DNA of 64,000 nucleotides from NCBI RefSeq assembly GCF_004331465.1, contig NZ_SJKB01000020.1:40985-104984 (forward strand). Reading direction: 5' to 3'. This DNA is from Kribbella pittospori. Lineage in GTDB: Bacteria; Actinomycetota; Actinomycetes; Propionibacteriales; Kribbellaceae. Position 1 is the first letter of the stretch; every line of letters begins with the position of its first letter. Shown here in pieces: positions 17,818 through 26,715 of this stretch. The notes under the pieces are model-generated. The model made no database searches and was not told where the DNA came from. It worked only from the letters and a program-made list of their open reading frames with translations. The translations under genes were made by a program, and so were the position numbers.

Positions 17818-18294
17818 TCACATGTCCTGGGCACCGGCCTTGATGGCCTCGCGGATCCGGGAGTAGGTGCCGCACCGGCAGATGTTGCGCAGTTCGTCGA
17901 TGTCCGCATCGGTGATCTCGTGGCCCTCCGCGTGGGCCTGCTTCACCTTGGCCACGGCTGCCATGATCTGGCCCGGCTGGCAGTAGCCACACTGGGAGAC
18001 GTCTTGGTCGAGCCAGGCCTGCTGCATCGGGTGCAGGTCCTTGCCGACGGTCGCCGGCAAGCCTTCGATCGTGGTGATCTCGTCGTCCGGCTCGATGTCC
18101 TTCACCTGCACCGAGCACGGATTGAAGGCCTTGCCGTTGATGTGCGAGGTGCACGACTTGCAGACCTCGAGCGCACATCCGTACTTCGGGCCGGTGACGC
18201 CGAGCAGGTCGCGCAGAACCCACAGCAGGCGGACGTTGCCCTCGGCCTCGACGCTGATCTGCTTGCCGTTGAGTGTGAAAGTGTGGGTGGCCAT
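17818..18294 (-). CDS. iorA: 2Fe-2S subunit of a molybdenum hydroxylase (IorA type)
   Basis: Electron-transfer subunit carrying two [2Fe-2S] clusters, 158 residues. The plant-type cluster is C-A-L-E-V-C-K-S-C at about 40-48 with a fourth Cys about 12 residues on; the second cluster is CGYCQPGQ and CRCGTYSRI. The IorA/CoxS/QorS family normally has CGxGxCGAC in the first motif, so the residues between the cysteines are unusual although the spacing is kept. It starts seven bases after the large-subunit stop and is followed by the broken xdhC. The symbol is by family resemblance; the substrate is unknown. Confidence 0.85.
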   Translation of the reverse strand: MATHTFTLNGKQISVEAEGNVRLLWVLRDLLGVTGPKYGCALEVCKSCTSHINGKAFNPCSVQVKDIEPDDEITTIEGLPATVGKDLHPMQQAWLDQDVSQCGYCQPGQIMAAVAKVKQAHAEGHEITDADIDELRNICRCGTYSRIREAIKAGAQDM

Positions 18295-18301
18295 GAATTC
18301 C

Positions 18302-20644
18302 TCAGAACGTGTGGTCGAGACCGTCGGTCGGTGACTGCGGGGTGGACGGCTCCAGCGGCAGCGGCTCGAAGCCCAGCGTGCCGTGGTTGATCGGGAAGTA
18401 CGTCGGCATCGTCCCGGTGGCACGGGCGTAGGCACACGCGACCGCGGCGAAGGCCGGGGCCACCGCCAGCTCACCGGCACCGCTGGGACTGTCGCTGGTG
18501 TTGGGCATGATGACCACCTGGACGTCCGGCGGCGTGTTCCACTGCCGGGTGTAGAAGTAGTCGTCCCAACTGCCTTCGAGCGGCATGCCGTTCTTGATGT
18601 GCAGGCTCGAGGTCAGCGCGAGCGCGATCGCGTCCTGCAGGCCACCGATCATCTGAGCTTCCAGCCCGCGTGGGTTGATGCAGAACCCGGGATCGACCAC
18701 GATGACGGCCTTGGTCACGCGCGGGCCGGTTACGCCTTCCTTGATGGGGCGGTTCACAGTCTCCGGCCGGCAGTCGATCTCGACCAGTGTCGCGACCGCA
18801 CCCCGGTACTCCGCGTGCACCGCGACACCCTGCGCCGTACCTTTCGGCATCGTCTTGCCCCATCGGCCGACCTCAGCCGCCTTGTTCAGCACCGCCAGCA
18901 GTCGCTTGTCCTTGAGGAAGTTGCGACGGAACCGCACCGGGTCCTGACCGAACTTCGCGGCCAGCCGGTCGACCACGAGTTCCTCGGCGCACACGACGTT
19001 CGGCGAGTAGATGTTGCGCATGCTGCCGGTGTTGAACTTCAGCGGGATCTCGTTCAGCAACTGCGTGGTGACACCGAAGTTGTACGGCGAGGACTGGCTC
19101 AGCGCGAAGATCGTCTCGGCGAACGACAGGTTGCCGCCGACCGGCAGATCCGCGGCGAACGCGGTGATCATCTCGCCGAGCCCGTGGCCGAAGTCCGTCT
19201 CCACACTGGTGTGCCGCTGCTCGTAGCTGAGCACGTTGCCGGCCAGGTAGTTGACCCGGACGCGCGACGTACACATCGGGTGGACGCGGCCCTGGCGGAA
19301 GTTGTCCGTGCGCGACCACGACAGCTTCACCGGCTTGCCCATCTTCTGGGAGATCTCCGCCGCCTCGGCCGCCACATCATGGAACAGGTGGCGGCCGAAG
19401 GAGCCGCCGCCCTGGATGACGTGCACCTTCACCGCGTCGATCGGCAGCCCGAGCTGCTTGGCGATGTCCTCCTGGGCGACGATCGGGACCTTGAGGCTGG
19501 CCCAGATCTCGGCGCTGTCCGGGGTGACATCGGCGATCGCGCAGTCCGGTTCCAGCGGGCTGTTGCTGGCGAACGCGAAGACGAACTCGGCGTCGATGGT
19601 GTTCGACAGCAGCGGCGGCACAGCCATCGGCAACTGAGCCGCACGCAGCTTCGCCAGCACCGTGGCGTCGGACTCGCCGTCCACAGTTCCGGGGCCCCAG
19701 GTCGCTTCGACGATCTGGATGGCGTCGATGCATTGGCCGAACGTCTCGCCCCGGATCGCCACACCGTGGGTGATGGGGACGACGTCGGTGATACCGGGCA
19801 TCGCGCGGATGGCGGCGAGATTGTTCACCGACTTCACGGTGCCGTTGATCGTCGGCGGCCGGGCCACCATGGTCGGCTTCGCGTTCGGGACCTCCATGTC
19901 CATCCCGAACTGCTTGCGGCCGGTGACGATGTCGTGAGCGTCGACGCGGTTGTGCGGGCGCCCGAGAACGCTGAACTCGGACTGGGGTTTGAGCTCGGCG
20001 GACACCTTGATCGTCCGGGAACTGGCGGCAGCCCGGGTCAGCGACCCGTACGTCGCCGTCCGCCCACTCGGTCCACTGACCAAACCGCCGCGAGTCGTCA
20101 CCTTGCCGGCCGACACGCCCCAGTGCGCAGCGGCCGTTTCCACCAGGCGCTGCCGAGTGATCGCGGCGGCCGTGCGGACCGGGAGGTACATGCTGCGCAT
20201 CGAGTTCGAGCCGCCGGTCAGCTGATTCATCAGCAACTCCGGCCGCGCGTCGGCGAGCCCGATGGTGACCTTGTCCATCGGCAGGTCCAGTTCCTCGGCG
20301 ACGATCATCGCGATCGCCGTGGTCATGCCCTGGCCGACCTCTGCCCTGGGTACGGCGAAGTACGCGGTGCCGTCGTCCTTCAGTTCGACCGAGATCAGAC
20401 CGGAGGTCGGCGCGGCCGCGAGATTCTGCAGATCGCCGAGGTCGAAGATCTCCTCGGGCTGAGGCAGTGAGGGAACCGCGGCATCCGCCGCCCGGGGATC
20501 GGCCGAGCCGGCGATCCAGCTCACCCCGACCGCCAGGGTCGGCGCGGCGAGAATGTACCCGAGGACGCGACGGCGCCCCAGTAGGCCGCGCTCGCCGGCC
20601 GGCTGTTCTGTTGACTCGTCCGGCGACCGACGGTGTTCGGCCAT
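18302..20644 (-). CDS. iorB: Molybdopterin-binding large subunit, IorB-type aldehyde/N-heterocycle oxidoreductase
   Basis: 780-residue catalytic subunit of the xanthine dehydrogenase superfamily, isoquinoline 1-oxidoreductase beta type, that hydroxylates an aromatic heterocycle or aldehyde with water. The N-terminus has a twin-arginine-like GRRRVLGYILAAP followed by a hydrophobic segment, so export or membrane association is likely. Visible Moco-binding stretches include EVGQGMTTAIAM, GGSNSMRS, QGGGSFGRHL and the late SPSGAGELAVAP, where the conserved GE(L/S) glutamate lies. First gene of the operon; its maturation factor xdhC appears dead, so activity would need another XdhC. Confidence 0.85.
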   Translation of the reverse strand: MAEHRRSPDESTEQPAGERGLLGRRRVLGYILAAPTLAVGVSWIAGSADPRAADAAVPSLPQPEEIFDLGDLQNLAAAPTSGLISVELKDDGTAYFAVPRAEVGQGMTTAIAMIVAEELDLPMDKVTIGLADARPELLMNQLTGGSNSMRSMYLPVRTAAAITRQRLVETAAAHWGVSAGKVTTRGGLVSGPSGRTATYGSLTRAAASSRTIKVSAELKPQSEFSVLGRPHNRVDAHDIVTGRKQFGMDMEVPNAKPTMVARPPTINGTVKSVNNLAAIRAMPGITDVVPITHGVAIRGETFGQCIDAIQIVEATWGPGTVDGESDATVLAKLRAAQLPMAVPPLLSNTIDAEFVFAFASNSPLEPDCAIADVTPDSAEIWASLKVPIVAQEDIAKQLGLPIDAVKVHVIQGGGSFGRHLFHDVAAEAAEISQKMGKPVKLSWSRTDNFRQGRVHPMCTSRVRVNYLAGNVLSYEQRHTSVETDFGHGLGEMITAFAADLPVGGNLSFAETIFALSQSSPYNFGVTTQLLNEIPLKFNTGSMRNIYSPNVVCAEELVVDRLAAKFGQDPVRFRRNFLKDKRLLAVLNKAAEVGRWGKTMPKGTAQGVAVHAEYRGAVATLVEIDCRPETVNRPIKEGVTGPRVTKAVIVVDPGFCINPRGLEAQMIGGLQDAIALALTSSLHIKNGMPLEGSWDDYFYTRQWNTPPDVQVVIMPNTSDSPSGAGELAVAPAFAAVACAYARATGTMPTYFPINHGTLGFEPLPLEPSTPQSPTDGLDHTF

Positions 20645-20768
20645 GAAGATTCCTCCGTGTTTCGACCAGTGCAGGGAACGCAGTCTGACAGCGCTGAAGG
20701 CGCCGCGGCATGGCCAGAACGCCTACGTTTGGGCGGCCCGGACTGTGCACAACGCACAGCCGTGGGGC

Positions 20769-22013
20769 TCAGCGGCTCTGTGGCGGGAACAGCCTGATGG
20801 CGCGGATCGCGAGGCCGAGATCCAGGTGGGAGGCGGCGTCGGTGAGGTCGCGACCGGTGATCTGATGGATCCGGTGCAGCCGATTGATCACCGTGTTCCG
20901 GTGGCAGTAGGCCAACTCGGCTGTACGCCGGACGGAACCGCCTGCGGCCACCCACCGCTCGAGCGTGTCGAGCAGCAGCTCACGCTCGGCCGCCGGTACG
21001 TCCATGAGCGGCACCAGCCACGTCTGGACGAGTTGCTCGGCCAACTCCGGGGCGCTGAGCAACAATGCCTCGGGAAGCCGTTCGGTCAGCGACGCGACCC
21101 CGGTCTCGCCGCTGGGCAGGGTTCGCCGGGCCAGCGTCGCCTGACGGTAGGCGACGTCCACATCGGCAAGTCCTGAGACCACGCCTGACATGCCCGCGGG
21201 CGCGCGTACGGCGTCGCGCAACGACCGGAGTACTGCGTCCTGCGATTCCGCGCCCAAGGCAAGCAATCCGACGACCGTGTGCGTTCGCACCTGCCACGCC
21301 GAGCCGACGTGGACGCCGGCCAACCGTCGTTTGAGCGACGCGACCGTGCACTCGTCGTCGACCAGGTTGTCGATCGCCACCACGGCATACGGGCCGTTGA
21401 CCGGTACGTCGAGGACTGTCGCGGCCTCCTGGACGAACGCCCGGTCCTTCGCGCGGCCGTGCAGCAAGCCTTCCCAGAGGGTCGATCTGCGTCGTTCGTC
21501 GGCGCGGACGAGTTGGCGTTCCGTGGCGTGATAGGCAGCCGCGACCTGCGACGACGTACTGTCGACGACCTCCCAGACCTTGCTCGCGATATCCAGCAGC
21601 GCATCGGAATCGACCACGCCCTGCGCCCGGGCCTCGTCGATCAACGCCTCCCACACGAGCCGACCACCGAGGCGGAACGAGCGCAGTACGTCGTCCAGCG
21701 GCATCCGTTGCTCGGCCCGGCGCCGTCCCGTTTCCCGCGCCGCATCGAAGTACTCGTCAGCCGCAGACCCACCGAGCCGGCGGTCGGTGTCGGCGATCAT
21801 CTGCACGACCCGGGCGACGTTGTCATGACATGAGCGCCAGAGGTCATCCGGCGGAACCGAGTCCAGTTCGCGATAGGCAGGGTTCTGCTCGTAGATGGTC
21901 TGCACGAGGGCGTCAGTCACCGGCCGCAGGTGAAGCAGCAGGCTCTCGGCCAGCGCCTCCGCGGTCCGCGGCTCCACCGTCCGCCCGACGTATCGCCGTA
22001 CCACCTCACTCAT
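20769..22013 (-). CDS. PucR/CdaR-family transcriptional regulator
   Basis: 414-residue regulator with an N-terminal helical sensor-like region (about 1-160), a middle GGDEF-like/CdaR domain (about 195-300) and the C-terminal PucR helix-turn-helix, visible as RRTAELAYCHRNTVINRLHRI at about 365-385. Such proteins control purine or heterocycle catabolism, matching the molybdenum hydroxylase operon 124 bases downstream on the same strand. ATG 22013 is chosen over a GTG at 22043 because the family starts near MSEVVRRYV. Neither has a clear ribosome site. Confidence 0.8.
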   Translation of the reverse strand: MSEVVRRYVGRTVEPRTAEALAESLLLHLRPVTDALVQTIYEQNPAYRELDSVPPDDLWRSCHDNVARVVQMIADTDRRLGGSAADEYFDAARETGRRRAEQRMPLDDVLRSFRLGGRLVWEALIDEARAQGVVDSDALLDIASKVWEVVDSTSSQVAAAYHATERQLVRADERRRSTLWEGLLHGRAKDRAFVQEAATVLDVPVNGPYAVVAIDNLVDDECTVASLKRRLAGVHVGSAWQVRTHTVVGLLALGAESQDAVLRSLRDAVRAPAGMSGVVSGLADVDVAYRQATLARRTLPSGETGVASLTERLPEALLLSAPELAEQLVQTWLVPLMDVPAAERELLLDTLERWVAAGGSVRRTAELAYCHRNTVINRLHRIHQITGRDLTDAASHLDLGLAIRAIRLFPPQSR

Positions 22014-22063
22014 AGTCGGCACAGCATCGCACACCGTCGCCACTGCGCCACAGTTCGTGAAGC

Positions 22064-22106
22064 TACTCGGTGATACCGTATAGTGGTACTCGGTGCTACG
22101 GAGTAC
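22064..22106 (+). promoter_or_regulatory. Tandem operator overlapping the PadR operon promoter
   Basis: Two related boxes 23 bases apart: TACTCGGTGATACCGTA (22064-22080) and TACTCGGTG...GGAGTA (22087-22105). The second is a clean dyad GTACTC/GAGTAC. A -10-like TATAGT at 22079-22084 lies between them. PadR proteins usually bind such dyads on their own promoters, so autorepression is likely. GAGGAGGAA follows just before the ATG at 22125. Confidence 0.65.
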
Positions 22107-22124
22107 TGAGAGGAGGAACCCGCG

Positions 22125-22451
22125 ATGGACGACCTGACGGAGATGCTGAAGGGCACGCTGGAGGGCTGCGTGCTCGAGATCATCGGCAGGGAGGAGACCT
22201 ACGGGTACGCCATCACGCGCCGGCTGAACGAACTCGGCTTCGCCGACGTCATCGAGGGAACCGTCTACACCATCTTGCTGCGACTGGAGAAGAACGGGCT
22301 CGTGCAGGTGACGAAGCGACCATCCGAACTGGGGCCGCCGCGCAAGTTCTATGCACTCGGCGACGCGGGGCGCGAAGAACTCGGGCGGTTCTGGGCGAAA
22401 TGGGAGTACCTCTCATCCCGGATCGACAAACTCAAGGAGGGCGGGAGATGA
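22125..22451 (+). CDS. PadR-family transcriptional regulator
   Basis: 108-residue winged-helix repressor. The PadR core is complete: LEGCVLEIIGREETYGYAI, then GTVYTILLRLEKNGLVQ (recognition helix and wing) and the tail helix for dimerisation. The short form fits the PadR-s2 type. A ribosome site GAGGAGG lies nine bases before ATG. It is translationally coupled (ATGA) to a DUF1048 gene, the usual partner of PadR in Firmicutes and actinobacteria, which supports autoregulation of the trio. Confidence 0.9.
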   Translation: MDDLTEMLKGTLEGCVLEIIGREETYGYAITRRLNELGFADVIEGTVYTILLRLEKNGLVQVTKRPSELGPPRKFYALGDAGREELGRFWAKWEYLSSRIDKLKEGGR

Positions 22452-22804
22452 AGTTCTGGGAGACCATGACCGGCAGCGATCTCACCAGGGAGTACAAGGC
22501 GTTCGAAGTCCGGGCCGCGGCCTTGCCGGCCGATTACCGGGCGGGATGGGAACAGATCAAAGCTGACCTCTTGCCCTATGGGAGTTTCACGGGTCGCAAT
22601 CTGATGCCGATCCTCGACGGCGCTCTCGGGCTGCTCGAGGAAACGGCGGCGGATGGGCAGAGCATTCACGACGTACTGGGAGACGACGTCCAGGGCTTCT
22701 GCGCGGCGCTGGCCGGCGGAGAAGGGGCGCGGACCTATCGCGACCGGTGGCGCGAGCAGTTGAACCGGAACGTCGCAAGGAAATTGGGCCAGCTAGGAGG
22801 CTGA
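22448..22804 (+). CDS. DUF1048-family protein, first copy
   Basis: 118-residue helical cytoplasmic protein of the DUF1048 family (function unknown). Family features are the LPADYRAGWEQIKADL segment (about 28-43), the ILDGALGLLEE helix and the conserved DDVQGFCAALAGGEGARTY near the end. It overlaps the padR stop by four bases and precedes a second DUF1048 gene, so both are probably controlled by PadR. Divergence from the next copy (shared LPxDYxxxxxxIxxxxxxx and GxDVxxFCxxL patterns) suggests an old tandem duplication. Confidence 0.85.
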   Translation: MKFWETMTGSDLTREYKAFEVRAAALPADYRAGWEQIKADLLPYGSFTGRNLMPILDGALGLLEETAADGQSIHDVLGDDVQGFCAALAGGEGARTYRDRWREQLNRNVARKLGQLGG

Positions 22805-22805
22805 C

Positions 22806-23132
22806 GTGGGCATCCAAGACATCATCGAAGGCAAGAAGCAGTGGCGAGCGCATCTGGCGCGAGTCAAGGCGCTTCCGCCGGACTACCAGATCGTCTACAA
22901 GGAGATGCAGAAGTACTTCTTCAAGGTCGGACCGGTCGAGTTGACCGACGGGAACCTACTCGCGGAGATCGTCGACTTCTTCGAGCAGGGCGTGGCGTCC
23001 GGCAAGGGAGTCCTGGAACTCATCGGCACCGACGTCGCGGCCTTCTGCGACGACCTGATCAAGGACTCGCGCACCTATGCGGACATCTACCAAGAGTCCC
23101 TCAGCGCGAAACCCGCCAAGGCCGACGACTAG
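22806..23132 (+). CDS. DUF1048-family protein, second copy
   Basis: 108 residues, GTG start one base after the preceding stop, with AGGAGG just upstream inside the previous gene. Same layout as its neighbour: LPPDYQIVYKEMQKYFF, then EIVDFFEQGVASGKGVLELIGTDVAAFCDDL. All-helical, cytoplasmic, function unknown. Ends the PadR operon. Confidence 0.85.
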   Translation: MGIQDIIEGKKQWRAHLARVKALPPDYQIVYKEMQKYFFKVGPVELTDGNLLAEIVDFFEQGVASGKGVLELIGTDVAAFCDDLIKDSRTYADIYQESLSAKPAKADD

Positions 23133-23190
23133 GACCGACAAGCAGGGGGCCGAGGTCGTTCAGTCCGCTCGCCGATAGCCCAAGATCCGT

Positions 23191-23520
23191 TCAGTTGGCT
23201 GCGTCGAATGCGTCGATGACGGCCTTGGGGATGCGCCCGCGATCCGAAACTTGGTAGCCGTTGGCTCGCGCCCATTCCTTGACGGTGCGGGGATCGGCCG
23301 CGATCCGGGTCCGGACCGGCCGCGGGCGGGAAGGCTTGACCAGGCGCCCAGCCTCGACGTACGGCCGAAGTGCCTTGCGAAGAGCATTTGCGTTCTTCGC
23401 GCCAAGGTCGATCTCGTACGTAATGCCGTCGAGGCAGAACGTGACGGTCTCGCCCTTCCCGACCGGGAGCTCCGCGCCACTGAGATCGTCGGTGAGCCGG
23501 ACTACGATGCGCTGCGCCAT
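23191..23520 (-). CDS. lsr2: Lsr2-family nucleoid-associated protein
   Basis: 109-residue xenogeneic silencer. The N-terminal dimerisation domain (MAQRIVVRLTDDLSG, CLDGITYEIDLGAKNA) and the C-terminal DNA-binding domain with VKEWARANGYQVSDRGRIP are both intact; the RGR motif inserts in the minor groove of AT-rich DNA. ATG 23520 is the family start, with GAGCGAGATGG context. Convergent with the PadR operon. Actinobacteria often have several Lsr2 paralogues, and this one stands at the edge of accessory DNA. Confidence 0.92.
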   Translation of the reverse strand: MAQRIVVRLTDDLSGAELPVGKGETVTFCLDGITYEIDLGAKNANALRKALRPYVEAGRLVKPSRPRPVRTRIAADPRTVKEWARANGYQVSDRGRIPKAVIDAFDAAN

Positions 23521-23597
23521 CTCGCTCCTCCAAATGGTGTCCGATCCCACCGTACAACACCGTTGCAGACGGCAACTATCCCGCCGCGCCCAGTGCC

Positions 23598-24061
23598 TCA
23601 GGAGGCGTGTTCGCCCCGCGCAATCTCAGCGAACAGCCCAGAATTGATCCCATGCACGAGCGGGTCAGCATGCCGATGCATCAGCCGCCATCCCGTCTGG
23701 TCGCGACGAAACACCAGCGTGATCCGCAACGACCAGTCCTGCTCCGGCACCTCGCCGACTGTCCCAGCTTGCCGCTCAACCGCCACCACCACAGCCAGAT
23801 CGCCCGACGCATACGTCTTGAAAACCTCGAGCTCAACCTGTCCACCCCGAAAGTTCGCCGCCGTCCATTCCACAGCCTCATCCGACCCATCAAACCCAGA
23901 CCGAGCACCACCACCGTTCGGCGGCAGCAGCGTGTAATCCTCCGCATGCCTGGCGATCGCCGCATAACCCCGAAGATCCCCATCCAGATAAAGCTGCGCA
24001 GCCTCCCCCACCGCACAACCAACCCAGCAATGTCCTCTTCAGTGATCCCATCCGACGTCAT
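23598..24061 (-). pseudogene. SnoaL/NTF2-like (DUF4440-type) protein with a frameshift near its start
   Basis: The NTF2-like fold is seen in AIARHAEDYTLLPPNGG, SGFDGSDEAVEW and the final WRLMHRHADPLV. Read from ATG 24061 (ribosome site GGGAGGGG) the protein starts MTSDGITEEDIAGLVVRWG, then loses frame at the C run 24005-24009; one extra base there would join it to EAAQLYLDGDLRGY. The downstream frame alone (23598-24011) has a GTG that could restart. Either a recent one-base deletion or a homopolymer error in the assembly. The gap to the next supported gene (24062-24340) holds nothing I can support. Confidence 0.7.
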
Positions 24062-24340
24062 ATGCCCCTCCCCCATCAACAACCACACCCACCCCCATTG
24101 AACCGCAGTTACGCACCCCCGTGCGCCCACCGCACGAGCCAAACCCCTGCACCACAGGGCCTCGCCTGTACCACCAACGAGATCGCCACCTGTTCACCCG
24201 ACTCGTCAACCACACCCGACACGGCATCCGGCACCTGCTGCACTGGTCACCATGGCGATACCGCCACCGGGCCCGCGAATGCCACGACTGCCGTCAAACA
24301 GTCCAACTCGCCTAATCCTGAACCTCGGCCGGGTCGGAGA

Positions 24341-24619
24341 CTAGGTGGTGGCCCGGTCCGCTCTGAGGTGGTGGGCGGTCAGGAGAGGGACGATGGCCGC
24401 TGCAGCAACACCCAGCCCGACGACGGTATAGGTGGCGAGTTCGGGCTGGGCGACGAGAAGACCATCGTTCGCGAGGATCCAGAAGGCGAAGAGCCCGATC
24501 AGTCCCATCGCGCCGGCCAGCGGGAACATCCGGTCAGGTCTGGGGACGAGGCTGACGATCGCCACAACAACGAGCGGCAGAGCGAGGGCGTAGTAGGGCA
24601 GGTAGATGAAGAGGTTCAC
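24341..24619 (-). CDS. Small three-helix membrane protein
   Basis: About 92 residues with three membrane helices (NLFIYLPYYALALPLVVVAI, LAGAMGLIGLFAFWI, TVVGLGVAAAAIVPLL). No family recognised. The GTG at 24619 puts the first helix at the N-terminus; a TTG at 24715, just after the preceding gene's stop, would add 32 residues. It follows an immunity-like gene closely on the same strand. Confidence 0.5.
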   Translation of the reverse strand: MNLFIYLPYYALALPLVVVAIVSLVPRPDRMFPLAGAMGLIGLFAFWILANDGLLVAQPELATYTVVGLGVAAAAIVPLLTAHHLRADRATT

Positions 24620-24720
24620 CCCGAACCGACCGCCGACCCCGAGCTCACCCCAGGCCCGGATGTCCGGCCGAGAGAAAGCCGGAGGCCTGACGCCGGCGAC
24701 TGGTACGGCGATCAACTGGG

Positions 24721-25700
24721 CTACCGGCGTGGCGCCTCGTAGATGAGCTTGAACCGGTTGAAATCGTCGGGCCATGGCGCCTCTGCGGGCAGCACCGGGG
24801 CCAAGGCCTCGAACACCTTGCGGATCGCGCCCCCCTCGTACTCCGACAACCGCGGCGTCGCCTGCAACACCGCCCCGCCCGACGGCAACTCGATCGCGCT
24901 CGCAAACGCTCCACTCCTGCGAACCGCCTCGATACCACCCAACCGCTGCAGAACACCGGCCGACGTGACCGTCACCCACGAATAGCCCCGGACCTGGGAG
25001 TCCGACAACGGCAACGTATCGTCCGGGAATGTCGCTCTTACATCCTCGAGCGGCGTGCGCGTCCCGGAAGAAATCGCGTCATCGGCAAGGAACCCGAACA
25101 CCGCCGGCCAGCGCTCGGCCTGCATGACCAGGAACTCCCGCCACGCCTCAGGCACCTCGCCGGGATCGGGGCGGTCTCGCCCAACCTCCCCACAGCGTAG
25201 GTAGCGTCCAGCCGCAGCCACTGCCGCGCTTCCGGGGAACGTTGCCGGTAGGCCGAAATCGTCAGACTCGGAGTTCCGGCATGACCAAACCTGTTCAAGG
25301 TCGAGAACTTCACCGACATCTCAACCGACACATCCGCCGCCTGCGACAAGAACCGCTCCCAGTTCTTCGGCGACCACGCACGCAGCGACTTCGACAACCC
25401 CCGCTCACCCTGGCCGATCACCAACAACGAACACCACCGCGAACCAATCGGGCCAAACGGTCCACCCTTTGGGTCGCGCAGTCCCTTCGACGGCACACCT
25501 TCCACCGGAAGCTCGGCCAGAAACTCGCCCGGCAGCCGCTCCATCGCCCCCGTGAACCACTCCACCACCCGCAGCCCCACCTCGGCCGAGCCACCCGGCA
25601 GCAGATAGTCCAGCTCCGCGCGAAACCCACGCGCCGACTTCAACCGCGTCGCCTCATCGGCCGCCGACAACCCACCAGCTAGTCCTGCGCTATCCCCCAC
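24721..25700 (-). pseudogene. Immunity-protein-like gene interrupted by a frameshift
   Basis: Not assigned to a named family. It is a soluble alpha/beta protein of about 325 residues if repaired: an N-terminal part with RAELDYLLPGGSAEVGLRVVEWF and KNWERFLSQAADVSVEMSVKF, and a C-terminal part with AWREFLVMQAERWPAVFGF, PLSDSQVRGYSWVTV and DDFNRFKLIYEAPRR. The two parts are in different frames, and adding one base in the G run 25168-25171 joins them (GETAP to DPGEVPEAWREF). GTG 25700 is preceded by GAAGGG. This style (single-domain, no signal, acidic) is common among polymorphic-toxin immunity proteins, a weak inference. Confidence 0.6.
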
Positions 25701-25898
25701 GGCGTTCCCTTCCAGATCCCGCACCCCGCGAGCACGCCCACTGCCCGGTCACCCTAAGATCGAGCGCGCACTTCGCATCCTCGCCGGGCAGAGTCCGGGC
25801 GCGGTCGCTCTGCTGACCCAATTGGCTGTTGCCGCCTTTCCGCAGATTCGGCGGATTCAGAGGGCTGAGCCCAACGACATCGCAGTAGCTGCTTTCGC

Positions 25899-26144
25899 TC
25901 AGCCTCGAAAGCCATCCTCGAGATCAGCCTGAAAATCCTCTAGCCTCGAGTTCGATTCGATCGACATCGCGAACCGCTTGACCTCAGACGAAGGTATCTC
26001 GAAGACGTTCGCGACTATGTAGATTGACTCCACGATCGAGTAGCCGTCGTCTCGCAGGCAAGGAATCACATGCTCCGGCCCACCGAGCGACGCGCGCCTA
26101 GATCGAAGATCTCTACACACTCGATCCAGTGCCGCTTGATCCAC
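25899..26144 (-). CDS. Small hypothetical protein in the immunity-like array
   Basis: 81 residues, acidic, soluble. GTG 26144 is five bases after GGAGGTGAGC. A cystine-like pair occurs early (RVCRDLRSR, HVIPCLRDDGYS); the rest predicts as helix-strand-helix, with DGYSIVESIYIVANVFEI the most ordered stretch. This pattern (short, begins with Arg-rich helix, then DDGYSIVESI) recalls small proteins that accompany immunity loci in actinobacteria. No function assigned. Confidence 0.6.
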   Translation of the reverse strand: MDQAALDRVCRDLRSRRASLGGPEHVIPCLRDDGYSIVESIYIVANVFEIPSSEVKRFAMSIESNSRLEDFQADLEDGFRG

Positions 26145-26171
26145 GCTCACCTCCGGACGAGCAGTCCAGGT

Positions 26172-26609
26172 TCATAACACAACTCGCCCTACGGCATCCC
26201 GCAGCATACCCAGGTCGTCGATCGCCATCGCAGCCTCGTAGAGCCCTTCCAATGCGGCAGAACGCGCATCATCGTCTGCAGCGAAGGCCACTGAGGCGGC
26301 AGCCCTCGCACGAGAGAACGCCTCCAAGTGCTCCTCCGCAGTTGCATCACCAGCATCGACTCCGTCCTGAACGTCCCATTGGACGCCATCCAGTTCCTCC
26401 ACAAGCGAGTTGACGGCCCGACGCTCGGAGCAGTCACCAACCCTGCCCTCAGCCACTGCCGCGGGTAGCGCGAGAACGCGCTCGTCATTCAAACCAGTCC
26501 ACTCCCGAGTCAGAGCTACAGCCGCGGCAGCAACAGCTCGACGCGTTGCGTCGCTCGCACCGTCGACCATGGCGACGAGTCCCGGATCAACAGTCTCAAG
26601 TCGAAGCAT
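26172..26609 (-). CDS. Helical acidic protein in the immunity-like array
   Basis: 145 residues, almost wholly helical and very Ala/Asp/Glu-rich (DATRRAVAAAAVALTREW, ERRAVNSLVEELDGVQWDVQDG, HLEAFSRARAAASVAFAADDD). ATG 26609 has GAAGG six bases upstream; ATG 26612 is equally in frame. No family recognised. Neighbouring genes on both sides are on the same strand, with 10-30 base gaps, so an operon is likely. Confidence 0.65.
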   Translation of the reverse strand: MLRLETVDPGLVAMVDGASDATRRAVAAAAVALTREWTGLNDERVLALPAAVAEGRVGDCSERRAVNSLVEELDGVQWDVQDGVDAGDATAEEHLEAFSRARAAASVAFAADDDARSAALEGLYEAAMAIDDLGMLRDAVGRVVL

Positions 26610-26715
26610 CATGGACCTTCTTCACTGAAGTCGCTGCACCGCTGAAAACCCGACCACAAGACTCTCCACCACCTGCGCGCTCATCGAACGCGTACTGCGT
26701 GATCTCGATCCGGGA

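Noticed and set aside
18383..20470. A 695-residue plus-strand open frame opposite the molybdenum hydroxylase large subunit
   Set aside because: Composition (Arg/Asp/His/Val-rich) is that of an antisense shadow; the minus-strand protein has clear Moco-binding motifs.
24121..24315. A 64-residue plus-strand frame with His/Cys pairs
   Set aside because: It has a zinc-finger-like look (CHDC) but no ribosome site or recognisable domain, and lies in a Pro/His-biased stretch that gives such residues in several frames.
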